Below, piece by piece: positions 23,735 to 32,624 of a DNA stretch of 64,000 bases; the first letter of the stretch is position 1; each line of letters opens with the position of its first letter. The translations under genes and the position numbers were made by a program. The notes under the pieces were generated by a model that was given only the letters and a program-made list of their open reading frames with translations, made no database searches and was not told the origin of the DNA. This DNA comes from Candidatus Chloroploca mongolica (GTDB lineage: Bacteria; Chloroflexota; Chloroflexia; Chloroflexales; Chloroflexaceae): NCBI RefSeq assembly GCF_004762035.2, contig NZ_SIJK02000024.1, positions 25,487 to 89,486 of the forward strand, written 5' to 3'.

Positions 23735-26419
23735 TTACCTTACCACTGTGGGCAGGTAGAGCCTGTTGGTTGACAGGATTGTGAACCGACGGATCAACGG
23801 CGTCGTGTCGCCCTCGGTCAGGTTTTCGCCGCGATTATTGGTCTTGCCGAGGCCGCCTTCGGCAACCAGATTGAAGGGGTCAATCAGGGCGGCCACGGCA
23901 TAGTGGCCTGGCGTCGCGAAGAGGGTGCGAAGATCGGCGAGTGGTTGATCCTGGCCAAGCTCGGGCAAGAGCGGGTGGGCATTGTAGTTTGAGTACCAGC
24001 CTGTATTCAAGGCCAGCGTGACATCGGGTGTTGTCTGGAGTCGGTTAACCCAGCGGTAGACAGGTGCGCAATCAACGCGGTTATCGTCATCATTTTCAAT
24101 GGGGAGAGTTGGCACCTCAAGCTCGGGCTCGGGCTGTTCAAGTTCGCTATAGGCCACACAGAGCACCACGGGGAAGAGGTCGGCCCCGACGAGCGCGGTT
24201 TCGCTTCGTCCGTCAGGATGCAGGTTCTTCATCGCGAGGTCGAAGCCGTCGAAACGACCACGTTCGGTGACGGTGACGTCAAAGCGCTCGATCCAGAGAT
24301 CGGGTTCACCGGGGATAGTCTTCTCAACGCTGATATTGAGCAGTTTTGGCGTTTCAGTGATATCAATCGGCGGGATCAAGCCACCTTCGGCATTGCGTCC
24401 ATTCTGGGTCAAGAGGGCGCGATACTGGAAGCAGGTTGCATTGAATTTTTCTTCGCCAAACACCTCCTTTAATTCAACGCGGTTGTTGCCAGACTGCGAG
24501 AAGAAAGACGAACTGCGATCACTATCGAGTTGTACCCAGGGGGTATTGGCTGGGAACGCGCCTTCATCACAGCGTGCATCAGCGCGCCGTACCCGGCGAA
24601 ACTCGATGATCAGATCGGCGGTGGGGTTGCGCGACCGGTCGATCTCAGTGGTCCAGTTGAGGGCGAGCACGCGGGCGGCACCATCGGCTGCGGTTGACTC
24701 GTCACTATCGATGCGGATATCAAAAAAGCGCGAATAGTATGACCCCTCGACGCTGCGGCGGGTTGCATTTGCTTCAGCGAGCCCCCCGATTGAACCACGC
24801 CAGAGCACCCCACTGGTATTGCCACTGCGATCACGGCCCCCGAGTGAAATGGCCCAAGCCGTGCCGGCCCCGGCGGGGGCTTGCACGTCCTCGGGGTAGC
24901 GGGCGGGCACAAGCACAATGCCAGCATTGGCAAGCGGATCGAGCAGCGGATTAGCGGGATTGTTATTGCCGATGAAATACTCGGTACTCTCTTCGGTGAT
25001 CGTCTGGAGATCAAAGAGATCATCGTGGATCGCCGAGGTGATCGAGTCGAGAGCTGAAGTGGTGGCGCTGGTGGTTGTCCCGCCAACGACATAGAGGCGG
25101 TTGTTATAGGCAAAGCCCGAAAGCCCTGTGCGCGCAACACCCTCGGTATTGACCAGGCGATTAGCGAGATTGGGCCGCTGACTCCAGGTCAATGCACCGG
25201 TGTCGGGATCAACGAGGGCGCGGTAGACATACTCATTGCGGAAAGTGCGGGCGGGATTGACATAGCCACCTGCAATGAAGATGGCATCACGTGTCACCGT
25301 TACCCCATCCTCAACGACGGTGATCCGCGAGGTCATCGCGCTATGATCAAAGAGGCCTGGCGTGCCGGCAAAGCCACTTGGTGGCACAACGGGCATATTG
25401 CCGGTGCGTACCCATGGGTTATCGGTGGCGTTCGTCTCGGGATGCCTGAGCCTGCCCGTGGTCGGATCAATTTTGGCATAGAAGACGGCTGCCGTGGTGA
25501 GGTCGGGAAGATTGGTGGCGACCATCAAGCCGCCGGTGACATACAAAAACGCATTATCACTCGATGTCCGCACGATCACTGCGGCGGCATCGGCAACCCC
25601 GAGTTGCCGGTCGCCAAGGGCGGGCGGGCCTTCGTCGACAATCGGTGGACTCGGCAGCATAAAGCCGACTCCCGCGTCGTTGGCGGTCCAGGTAACATTG
25701 CCATCAGCGGTCACCGTGCCAATCTGCACCAGCGGGGTGGTCAGATTGCTCTGCGAACACTGGGTAGCCCGGATAAAGCCGCCAATCGCATAGAGATACC
25801 CGGTGTTGCTGCCCGCTGGCACCTCGAGCGCGGCTGCGGTAGCATCGCTGCGTGGGGCAAGGGTCTGCACTCGCCCACCACATTCATCAGCGGTGAGCAC
25901 CACGGCCGGGGGCAAAGGGTCATCGAGGAAAAAATCGTTGGCACTGGTCGCCCCTGCTGGCAGGGTCTCGTCAGTATAGCCGTGCGCAACGACAAAGCCG
26001 TTGGCTTGATCGATGGTTGCCCAGAAGACGGAATTGATGGTTGTACTGGCCTGGAGTGAGCCCTGGCTGCCAGCAAGCGTATAGATCCGGTTGCCGAGGG
26101 CTGCCACGCCGTGGCCCTGGACACCCGGGGTGGGCAGCGTTTGCGAGTCGCGGCTCCACTTATTGAGCAACCCAATGGGCGTCAGCAAGACGGCCCCTTC
26201 TTTATCGGTGCCAGGAGGTGACTGCACATCGGCGCTGATCGAGGTACGCTGAACGGTGCCTCGGGCGAAATCGCCCTGACTATTGTCAAGCATTTCGGTA
26301 AAGATTGTGACAGCGGCTCCGGCCTGGCCGCCAGGAATCAGCACGATCAGCAAGACAGTGAGCAAGAGAGTGATCCATGCGAGTGAAGGGCCAGGCCGGA
26401 CACGGGATCGGTGAGGCAT
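23735..26419 (-). CDS. Large secreted protein with kelch-like beta-propeller repeats
   Basis: 894 residues with an N-terminal signal peptide (WITLLLTVLLIVLIPGG). About residues 90-520 contain recurring kelch-like blocks: a Gly-rich strand pair such as NRIYTLAG, YLYAIGGF, YVTGGLM, IFIAGGYV and NRLYVVGG, spaced 60-90 residues apart. The C-terminal third is Ig-like or beta-rich with an adhesion-like character. It ends RLYLPTVVR at the extreme C-terminus, a pattern seen in other secreted Chloroflexota proteins as I recall them. Sitting inside the Tad operon, it may be a cell-surface adhesin displayed or exported with the machinery (inference). The exact family is not known to me. Confidence 0.75.
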   Translation of the reverse strand: MPHRSRVRPGPSLAWITLLLTVLLIVLIPGGQAGAAVTIFTEMLDNSQGDFARGTVQRTSISADVQSPPGTDKEGAVLLTPIGLLNKWSRDSQTLPTPGVQGHGVAALGNRIYTLAGSQGSLQASTTINSVFWATIDQANGFVVAHGYTDETLPAGATSANDFFLDDPLPPAVVLTADECGGRVQTLAPRSDATAAALEVPAGSNTGYLYAIGGFIRATQCSQSNLTTPLVQIGTVTADGNVTWTANDAGVGFMLPSPPIVDEGPPALGDRQLGVADAAAVIVRTSSDNAFLYVTGGLMVATNLPDLTTAAVFYAKIDPTTGRLRHPETNATDNPWVRTGNMPVVPPSGFAGTPGLFDHSAMTSRITVVEDGVTVTRDAIFIAGGYVNPARTFRNEYVYRALVDPDTGALTWSQRPNLANRLVNTEGVARTGLSGFAYNNRLYVVGGTTTSATTSALDSITSAIHDDLFDLQTITEESTEYFIGNNNPANPLLDPLANAGIVLVPARYPEDVQAPAGAGTAWAISLGGRDRSGNTSGVLWRGSIGGLAEANATRRSVEGSYYSRFFDIRIDSDESTAADGAARVLALNWTTEIDRSRNPTADLIIEFRRVRRADARCDEGAFPANTPWVQLDSDRSSSFFSQSGNNRVELKEVFGEEKFNATCFQYRALLTQNGRNAEGGLIPPIDITETPKLLNISVEKTIPGEPDLWIERFDVTVTERGRFDGFDLAMKNLHPDGRSETALVGADLFPVVLCVAYSELEQPEPELEVPTLPIENDDDNRVDCAPVYRWVNRLQTTPDVTLALNTGWYSNYNAHPLLPELGQDQPLADLRTLFATPGHYAVAALIDPFNLVAEGGLGKTNNRGENLTEGDTTPLIRRFTILSTNRLYLPTVVR

Positions 26420-26558
26420 GAGGGGACTCCTATGGACTACGGATTAAGCGGGAGATACGTGAGAGTTGTCTGTGAGGAGAAGGGGGGAGGGGAGGAATAA
26501 CCCTCCCCATCAACATCGCAGGTACCCACCCGACCAGGCCGGGCTTGCTTGCTCACAT

Positions 26559-29459
26559 TTATGGCTGCCACGAACGTGGGTTATTATCCTGGCAGACATT
26601 GACCTCGGTGGTGGATGGGAAGCGCATATGGAGGTCAAACTGGGTTGCCGGTTTGAAACTGCCCACCTGGGTGCGCGCCGAGACTTGCAGGGTTGTATTT
26701 GGTTGGGCCGTCACACCATCCCAGAGCACATCATAGCGACGGGGCAACGGATTGGGATCTTGATCGCTGGGATCGCGATACAAGAGCCATGCATTCAAGG
26801 TATAGGTACCGGGACGCACGCGATCAGTAAAGCGATAGTAGAGCTGGTTGGTGGCCTCGTTCACCTTGATTTCGGTCACCAGTGCGCCACCGCTGCCGCC
26901 CTCGGTCGGGGTGAGCGTGACAAAGCCCACCGTCGGCCACCCGAACTCCCGACCGCCCGAGAGGGTAAAGCGCAGATCCGGCGAGAGATTCGCCTGGGTC
27001 ATATCGGTACGCACATCGCCTTCACGGGGAACACAGGCAAGATCCTGCACCTGACGGCCAATTGACTCGAAGAGGATATCGAGGTTGTTCTTGCCCGTCA
27101 CCGGATCGGTTTCAAGGGTTGAGACCACATAGCCAGTCTCGAAGCCATTGATCGGATCCGAAGCAATCTGCCCACTGCTTAAGCCACCGTACACCTGGTT
27201 GAGGGGCGAAATGCCCACAGCGTAGACAATCGTTCGTGCTTTGCGATCATCAGGGATATTGCGCGTATCGGTCACGGTACCTTTGAGCTCGGCATTGCTG
27301 ACCGAGATTGACTGATTGATCGGACGATTATGGAGTGTCGTCCCATCAAAGTAGGTACCTCCGCCGCTATTCGTATGGCAGATCGCCGTATCAATGAGTT
27401 GTTTTGTCGCGAGACCCCGGCAGAATGCCCGGTGGCTGCCTTCCACTGCGCCTGGACGCCCCTGGCCCCATGTATCGGCTCCATATGTGCCCGGCGAACT
27501 GAAGGCGTGATAGTTGCTCGCGTTTTGATTAAAGAATTGATTCGATACACCGTCGGTGATAAAGAGCACCACGCGCAGATAGGTGAATTCTTTGCCCTGC
27601 CAGGTCACGGTTGGATCAGACGCACGTAGCACGCGCGAGGCCCGGAAGAGGCCCGCAGTGCCGTTGGTGCCGCCATTGCTGACATAACGCTTGAGGATCT
27701 TGTCAGGGCCAAAGATCGGATGGGTCGTATCGCGCTCTGGTACGTCAATGGTACCGGTGGAGTGCCCGTCAATCTCCTTTTTCAGCACGTTCTTATTGCT
27801 GCTGAAGTAGGCCTGCGAGCCATTTGGGGTGCCACTCTTGCCAACATAGGTTCCATCACTACGCTTGAAGATGAAGGCATTGCCATCGCGACTAACCTCG
27901 CCTGTATACCAGACGTAGGCAAACTGATCGGGCGGACGGGCGGGATCGTCCGTGTCAAAGTAGGCCGTATTAATGAGTTGCTGGATGGCCTGTTTGGCAA
28001 TAAACATCCGGCGTTGGGTATATTCTCGCCAGTAGCGTGATGCGCCGGTACCATCAGTCTCAGCATTACCATCAATGGTTGATCCATTAGGGCGGGTATA
28101 GACCGGCCCGTTGGTACACTGGGTAAAGACCGAGGGTTGGGGCACGCCATCCACCGTCAGTGGCCCCTGGTTGGAATAGATATTGCCGCCACCGCCAATA
28201 TCGCACTGCCCATTGAAATTGGCACTCATCGAGCCAGACTGGTCGAGCACAATCACCCACTGGATCGGATTGTAGTCGGTGGGCCGGTTCTGATAGGCCG
28301 GCGTCAGCGCCACATCGCCCCATACCTCACAGCAATCCTCCTCGTTGGGTGGTACCGGGCTAAACGAACATGCCCCGAGCAACGCATCTTCCTGCCCAAG
28401 GTAGACGAGGTCGAAATAGGTATTATTCTTACCTTTGTTGTCTGAGGCGAGGATCACAAAGACCCCGAAGCCGGTCACGTTATAGCGGGAATTAGCCCCA
28501 TTGTCAGCGGCCGGAGGATTATAAAGTGGCAGGATCATCCTGGTGCCAAGGGCCTGATGTTCCTGCATTGCGTCCCAGGCTTTGCCAACCATCATCCCGG
28601 TCGAGCCCCAGACCCAGTCACCAGGGCTGAGGATACCAGGGAGTGCGGGATAGTTGACATCCACCACCCCTGAAGGCAAGGGAGCCTCTTCAAAACCATT
28701 GCTAAGATTGCCAAATCCACGGAGACTGTTTTCGGCGTCGACGGCGCTCTTATTGGCTTCCTTCCAGCGCAAGAAGCCGAAGTTGCCAGGGCTATCATTA
28801 TCTTTTGGATAGATGCGCCGTGCTGTATAGGTGGCAAAAGGCCCACTGGGAATGACGCGCCAGTTTACATCATCCACTTGCCTGAACTGGCCCAAGTCAT
28901 CGGTCAAGGTCATACGGTCAATCGCAAATGGGTAGACGCCCTGGCCTATTGGGCACTTGCCGGCATAGGCACTGGCCCCGATAGGCAGATCGTTGCGCCC
29001 AACGACGCGGGCAAAGTAGGTATCAACCTGACCTTCGAGGCGCACCTGGATAAAGGCAACATCATTTGTCGGGATCGCATTGGCATTATCAGGCGTGATC
29101 GACGAAGCCCCGGCAATGGCCCGCCCATCTTTATCGAGATAGACAGCCGCCAATTGCACCTGATTGCTGTCTGGTGTTTGCCCATAGGGTGCCACGTCAA
29201 TGCCATTGGCAGTCAGCACCTGAAGGATCTCGTTATAGACCATTGCGCTGGTATCACCGGCGCGACTATTGAAGACAAAATTCATGCCTGCGATCGACGA
29301 GGCATTGGCTGCCGCGACAACCCGGCGCTCTTGCGAAAAGGTATTGCCAACATCCACCGAGAGCCCGACCATGGCTACAAGCACCACGATCATGAGGGCG
29401 ATCAGCGGGATGCTTTGGCCTAACGTTCGCCTACGATACATTTGGATTCTTGTTTCCAT
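26559..29459 (-). CDS. TadG-like protein with von Willebrand A domain
   Basis: 966 residues. The N-terminus has a Tad-type class III signal/anchor helix (SIPLIALMIVVLVAMVGLSV, then DVGNTFSQERRVVAAANAS), typical of TadG (Tad_N). A vWA domain begins near residue 400, with the MIDAS motif DQSGS (Asp406, Ser408, Ser410), and includes VVLFITDGVSNQF. The C-terminal ~120 residues are beta-rich. TadG-vWA proteins are minor pseudopilin-like surface components, and a vWA domain suggests metal-dependent adhesion. Two Cys clusters (CSF, CCEVW) lie just before the vWA domain. Confidence 0.85.
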   Translation of the reverse strand: METRIQMYRRRTLGQSIPLIALMIVVLVAMVGLSVDVGNTFSQERRVVAAANASSIAGMNFVFNSRAGDTSAMVYNEILQVLTANGIDVAPYGQTPDSNQVQLAAVYLDKDGRAIAGASSITPDNANAIPTNDVAFIQVRLEGQVDTYFARVVGRNDLPIGASAYAGKCPIGQGVYPFAIDRMTLTDDLGQFRQVDDVNWRVIPSGPFATYTARRIYPKDNDSPGNFGFLRWKEANKSAVDAENSLRGFGNLSNGFEEAPLPSGVVDVNYPALPGILSPGDWVWGSTGMMVGKAWDAMQEHQALGTRMILPLYNPPAADNGANSRYNVTGFGVFVILASDNKGKNNTYFDLVYLGQEDALLGACSFSPVPPNEEDCCEVWGDVALTPAYQNRPTDYNPIQWVIVLDQSGSMSANFNGQCDIGGGGNIYSNQGPLTVDGVPQPSVFTQCTNGPVYTRPNGSTIDGNAETDGTGASRYWREYTQRRMFIAKQAIQQLINTAYFDTDDPARPPDQFAYVWYTGEVSRDGNAFIFKRSDGTYVGKSGTPNGSQAYFSSNKNVLKKEIDGHSTGTIDVPERDTTHPIFGPDKILKRYVSNGGTNGTAGLFRASRVLRASDPTVTWQGKEFTYLRVVLFITDGVSNQFFNQNASNYHAFSSPGTYGADTWGQGRPGAVEGSHRAFCRGLATKQLIDTAICHTNSGGGTYFDGTTLHNRPINQSISVSNAELKGTVTDTRNIPDDRKARTIVYAVGISPLNQVYGGLSSGQIASDPINGFETGYVVSTLETDPVTGKNNLDILFESIGRQVQDLACVPREGDVRTDMTQANLSPDLRFTLSGGREFGWPTVGFVTLTPTEGGSGGALVTEIKVNEATNQLYYRFTDRVRPGTYTLNAWLLYRDPSDQDPNPLPRRYDVLWDGVTAQPNTTLQVSARTQVGSFKPATQFDLHMRFPSTTEVNVCQDNNPRSWQP

Positions 29460-29538
29460 GATCCTGATCCTCCATCTACCATCATCTTGATTTTTGCTTT
29501 GAACTGCCTTAGCCAGAGCTTTCGGTGCAGGGGCAAGG

Positions 29539-30210
29539 CTAGGGTGTTGTATAGTACTGGCTGCGTATCGGCATCAAGTGTGACGCCTGCAAGCGCACAG
29601 TATTGCCAAAGACCGGGGCAAAGGGGAAGAAAAAGCTGTATTCGTACCGTACGGTGACGCGGATCCAGCACCCGCGCCCGCCGGCCTGCAGATCACGGCC
29701 ACGCACATTGCCCACACAGGAAGGCCGCAGATCGTTCGTGTCAAAGCCGGACAGGTTTTCGACATAAATGTAGCCGTTTGCGTTGGTAGCAACATTGGCA
29801 TGCAAATTCTGCGTCAAATCATCAACCCCATTGCCATCGAGGTCGCGCAGATTAGCAAAGCCGTTCCCCTGATCCCCTGCGGCCCCGTAGACGCGTCGCG
29901 CAATTTCGGTATAGGGGAAGACAAGCTGGGTAATATTGCCATTGCCATCTTTGACCGCGTGCGGATAACTGCCATAGACGGCACCCTCCTGGGCGGCGAC
30001 GCGCAGGGCTTGCATGGTAAAGTAGATCAAGCCCAGGTCAACGACGGCGGCCAGCAGAAAGAAGATCATCGTTGAGGCAAGGGCAAACTCGACGACGGCC
30101 TGGCCCCATTGCTTTGGGTGGTGTCTGGGCAATGTCGGGTGAGTAGGCGCAACCCTGGTCTCACCTTGTGGCCTTGCCTTCAGCATGAAGGATGTGATCA
30201 ACTTTTTCAT
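29539..30210 (-). CDS. tadE: TadE-like pseudopilin
   Basis: 223 residues. A ~35-residue basic leader precedes GQAVVEFALASTMIFFLLAAVVDLGL, the TadE signature of a Gln-Ala-Val-Val-Glu-Phe-Ala entry into one long helix; the Glu is the pseudopilin Glu5 equivalent. The rest is an extracytoplasmic beta domain ending in a short basic stretch. Such proteins are minor pseudopilins processed by a TadV-type peptidase. It follows the other TadE gene by 21 bases. Confidence 0.85.
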   Translation of the reverse strand: MKKLITSFMLKARPQGETRVAPTHPTLPRHHPKQWGQAVVEFALASTMIFFLLAAVVDLGLIYFTMQALRVAAQEGAVYGSYPHAVKDGNGNITQLVFPYTEIARRVYGAAGDQGNGFANLRDLDGNGVDDLTQNLHANVATNANGYIYVENLSGFDTNDLRPSCVGNVRGRDLQAGGRGCWIRVTVRYEYSFFFPFAPVFGNTVRLQASHLMPIRSQYYTTP

Positions 30211-30231
30211 AGCACTTGCTCACAACATTAT

Positions 30232-30840
30232 TTATGGCGTAGGATCAGGATTGATCCGCACCCACTCGGTCTGATCGGCGGCACAGGCGACCCCAATCTG
30301 ACGCGTGGGATCACGCCCAAGATTTTCGAGCGAGCGACGCTGGGTCACTCGCATCGTCACCCCATCGTTCATGCCGAGCAAGCCAAAGAGAGGGGTCAAG
30401 CTATTGACCGGGTAGGTGATCGAGATCTCAATTGGCCCACGCGAAGCCAGGTTACGGGTAGTGCCGCCATTGGGATAACGAATGGTCACATACTGAGCCT
30501 GGGCGACAGCGTCTTGTTCGTTGACCCCCATGCCAAGCAGGGTTAGCTGTGACTCAATCGCCACATAGACAGCATTGACACAGTTATCCGAGCGAATGCT
30601 GCGCGGTGCCCAGACATCCGGGTCTTGATTGAAGCCATCAGGATTCTGGTTCAACCATGCCTCGTGCGGAGGCAGCTGGGCGGCCACTTCGGCACCATTG
30701 CGGGCAGCCTGCGAGATGGTCGAATAGGCAAAGATCAGCCAGCCAAACTCGATGATGCCAAAGATGACGATCAAGAGGATCGGAAGCATCAAGGCCATCT
30801 CGACGATGGATTGCCCTTCTTTGTTCTGCGTATGCTCCAT
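30232..30840 (-). CDS. tadE: TadE-like pseudopilin
   Basis: 202 residues. The N-terminus GQSIVEMALMLPILLIVIFGIIEFGWLIF is shorter in leader than its neighbour and fits the TadE pattern with the key Glu in the hydrophobic entry. The extracellular part has several Asn/Pro-rich loops (LNQNPDGFNQDP). It is the first gene after the promoter at 30877-30906, so it is probably made in the largest amount among the visible Tad genes. No separate Flp major pilin gene is visible in the window. Confidence 0.85.
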   Translation of the reverse strand: MEHTQNKEGQSIVEMALMLPILLIVIFGIIEFGWLIFAYSTISQAARNGAEVAAQLPPHEAWLNQNPDGFNQDPDVWAPRSIRSDNCVNAVYVAIESQLTLLGMGVNEQDAVAQAQYVTIRYPNGGTTRNLASRGPIEISITYPVNSLTPLFGLLGMNDGVTMRVTQRRSLENLGRDPTRQIGVACAADQTEWVRINPDPTP

Positions 30841-30876
30841 GATCGGCCTCCGTGCAGGGTCTTCTCGCCCAGCCTT

Positions 30877-30906
30877 ATTATAGCTCTAGGGCAAGGAGAT
30901 GCTCAA
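30877..30906 (-). promoter_or_regulatory. Promoter of the Tad operon
   Basis: On the minus strand TTGAGC (30901-30906), 18-base spacer and a perfect TATAAT (30877-30882). The predicted start is ~30 bases before the TadE start, and GGAGG precedes ATG 30840. Confidence 0.6.
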
Positions 30907-30929
30907 TAGTCTAATGGTACCGTGTTGGG

Positions 30930-31096
30930 GCGGGGCGTCGCCGCGCCCCAACGGCGTCGCCGCGCCCCAACGGCGGCACGGGGCGGCGGGGCGGGGGCAC
31001 GGCGGCGGCGTGCCCGTACGGGGGGCGGCGGGGCGGCGGGGCGGGGGCACGGCGGGGCCGTGTCCGTACGGCGGGGCGGCGAGGGCGGCGGGGCGG
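30930..31096. repeat. GC-rich dispersed repeat array
   Basis: Repeated GGGGCG/CGCGCCCC, GGGGGCACGGCGG and CGTGCCCGTACGG segments in direct and inverted order. It belongs to the same family as the array at 2755-2867. No gene in the 30841-31508 gap. Confidence 0.75.
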
Positions 31097-31098
31097 GG

Positions 31099-31375
31099 CA
31101 ACGCCAGCCATGTCATTCCGAACGGAGTGAGGAATCTTCGCTGCGGTGCATCGGTGCATAGAAGACCCCTCGCTGCGCTCCTAAGAAACAAACCGTGTTG
31201 TCAGTTCCAGTGTGTCCTCTGTCATTCCGAACGCAGCGGAGCGCAGTGAGGAATCTGCACTGATCGTCATGGAAGACCCCTCACTCCGTTCGGGGTGACA
31301 TGGGTGGGCCGGTGCAACACACTGGTTGCTCTCGGCACCACTGGCCCGCGGGCCACTTGGTACTCGGGGTGACAA
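31099..31375. repeat. PERSEGS-type composite repeat, copy A
   Basis: About 277 bases beginning CAACGCCAGCCATGTC and ending GGTACTCGGGGTGACA. It contains the motif pair CATTCCGAACG-GAGTGAGGAATC and GAAGACCCCTC-CTCCG-TTCGGGGTGACA. A near-identical copy in the same order is at 56337-56606, and a partial copy at 56692-56775. It translates to HPERSEGS-like text in one frame, which I do not call a gene. Confidence 0.85.
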
Positions 31376-31434
31376 GGACGCGCGACGGGGGCACGGCGCC
31401 GCCGTGCCTGTACGGGGCGGGCCTGTGCAAAAGG

Positions 31435-31463
31435 TGGACAATGCACAGATTTGGGGGTATACT
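31435..31463 (+). promoter_or_regulatory. Sigma70-type promoter for the SRPBCC-peroxiredoxin pair
   Basis: TGGACA (31435-31440), 17-base spacer, TATACT (31458-31463). The predicted start near 31470 leaves a ~39-base leader with GGAG before ATG 31509. Confidence 0.65.
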
Positions 31464-31508
31464 GGGTGTAAGAGGATGCAAAAAGAAAAAAGATAGCGAT
31501 GGAGTGGT

Positions 31509-31970
31509 ATGATAGAGCGAACGCATTTGTTGGAAGAGTTTGTGGTTGTGCGTGCGCCGATAGAGCGGGTTGAAGCGGTGATGACTGAGCGCGACCCGAT
31601 GTTGCGTTGGATGTCTGGGGCGGTGCGCTTTGAGCCGGTCGATGGGATCTGGACGTTTGACCAGGGGACACGGTGGCAGTTGACGTTGAGTGGGCTTGGA
31701 CGTTTGTTGCAGGCTTCGTATGTTGTCCACGAGCGTCGGCCCGGACTGATCCTGTGGGCGTTTGATGGGTTCTGGGAAGGTTTTGATGCGTGGCACTGGA
31801 TGCCGCAGCAAGACCCTGAGCATACATTGATTCAAAATCGCATTGAATATCAGCTGCGTATTCCGGTGATTGATGTCGTCTGGCCAGCGACGGTGGGGCC
31901 ACTGATGGGCTGGGATGCGCGGGTACAGATGCAACGGCTCAAGCAGGTTTGCGAAGAGCAAGGAGGCTAG
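31509..31970 (+). CDS. SRPBCC-family protein (START/polyketide-cyclase fold)
   Basis: 153 residues. The fold is suggested by an N-terminal beta strand (EEFVVVRAPIERVEAVM), a later strand-rich middle (WTFDQGTRWQLTLSGLGRLLQASYVV) and a long C-terminal helix (VWPATVGPLMGWDARVQMQRLKQVCEE). These form a helix-grip pocket that binds hydrophobic ligands; the ligand is not known. It is the first gene of a two-gene unit with the candidate selenoprotein, with AGGAGG of the next gene inside its last codons. Confidence 0.7.
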   Translation: MIERTHLLEEFVVVRAPIERVEAVMTERDPMLRWMSGAVRFEPVDGIWTFDQGTRWQLTLSGLGRLLQASYVVHERRPGLILWAFDGFWEGFDAWHWMPQQDPEHTLIQNRIEYQLRIPVIDVVWPATVGPLMGWDARVQMQRLKQVCEEQGG

Positions 31971-31971
31971 G

Positions 31972-32556
31972 ATGGCACGTCCGTTTATTCCGATGACCGG
32001 CAAATGGCGCCGGGAATTCATTCAGCCCCGTGGGCCTAAAGGAGTACCGCAGGTAGGTGAACTGGCACCTGATTTCACCCTGCCGTACGCAAAGATGGTC
32101 ACAGGCCCTGAGGGTGAACTGCAGATTGAGTATGGACGAACGGTCACGTTGAGTGCGCTGCGCGGTCGTCCGGTGGTACTGAACCTGTCACGCATTGTGA
32201 GTGATCGTTTCTTCTGACCGCATTGTGCGCCGCAGCTGGATGCTTTGCGGGAAGCTCATAGTGAATTCGTTGCGCGGGGGGCCGAATTATTGGTCGTAAG
32301 CAGTACCGAGCTTGAGATGACGAGCTTTGTTGCTGAGACGCTGAATGCCACGTACCCGGTGTTGAGTGATGGCGATTGGTCGGTTTTTCATCGCTATGGC
32401 ATGGGTTCGGCAATGGGGGTGCCGTTGCCGAGTACCTTTGTGATTGATCCCGAAGGTATCATTCGGTGGAGTTGGGTTGCCCCGCTCTCGGTCGTCTTTA
32501 CGCCGCCGACACCTGAGACCCTGCTCTCGATCCTGGATCAATTGTCTGGAAAATAG
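31972..32556 (+). CDS. AhpC/TSA-type peroxiredoxin, candidate selenoprotein (UGA at the peroxidatic position)
   Basis: ATG 31972 (AGGAGG at 31961-31966) to TAG at 32554-32556 is one frame, broken only by TGA at 32215-32217 (codon 82). If TGA is read, the product is 194 residues: GELAPDFTLPYA, RGRPVVLNL, then FF-U-PHC-APQL, then GAELLVVSS, YPVLSDGDW, FVIDPEGIIRWSW. The TGA replaces the Cys of the C-x-x-C motif found in this peroxiredoxin subgroup (as in FCPxC types), with Cys85 as its partner. A SECIS-like hairpin follows. Reading as Sec is favoured because both halves are intact; a nonsense mutation or sequencing error remains possible. It would reduce peroxides through a thiol partner. Confidence 0.75.
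32230..32250 (+). promoter_or_regulatory. Candidate bacterial SECIS hairpin
   Basis: CCGCA (32230-32234) pairs with TGCGG (32246-32250). Inner pairs G35-C43 and C36-G42 leave a TT bulge and a TGGAT loop that starts 19 bases after the TGA. A G within the first two loop bases and this spacing fit what is described for bacterial SECIS elements. Confidence 0.5.
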
Positions 32557-32566
32557 CCGTTTGTTA

Positions 32567-32605
32567 GGCAGCAAAAAAGCCAGCATAGCTGGCTTTTTTG
32601 CTGCC
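32567..32605. terminator. Bidirectional terminator after the peroxiredoxin gene
   Basis: A perfect 18-bp stem (32567-32584 with 32588-32605), loop ATA, with A6/T6 tracts inside the arms. It serves both the peroxiredoxin pair and the convergent 7-TM gene, and resembles the terminator at 9352-9396. Confidence 0.85.
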
Positions 32606-32624
32606 CACAGAATGACTGAAGGAT

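Noticed and set aside
31267..31902. Minus-strand ORFs opposite the SRPBCC gene and through the repeat (about 210-245 codons)
   Set aside because: They run through PERSEGS repeat DNA and the antisense of a supported gene with a good promoter and motifs.
32215..32217. Treating the TGA as a normal stop, giving two separate genes
   Set aside because: The downstream frame lacks its own ribosome site or sensible start, and together the halves make one complete peroxiredoxin, so one gene is preferred.
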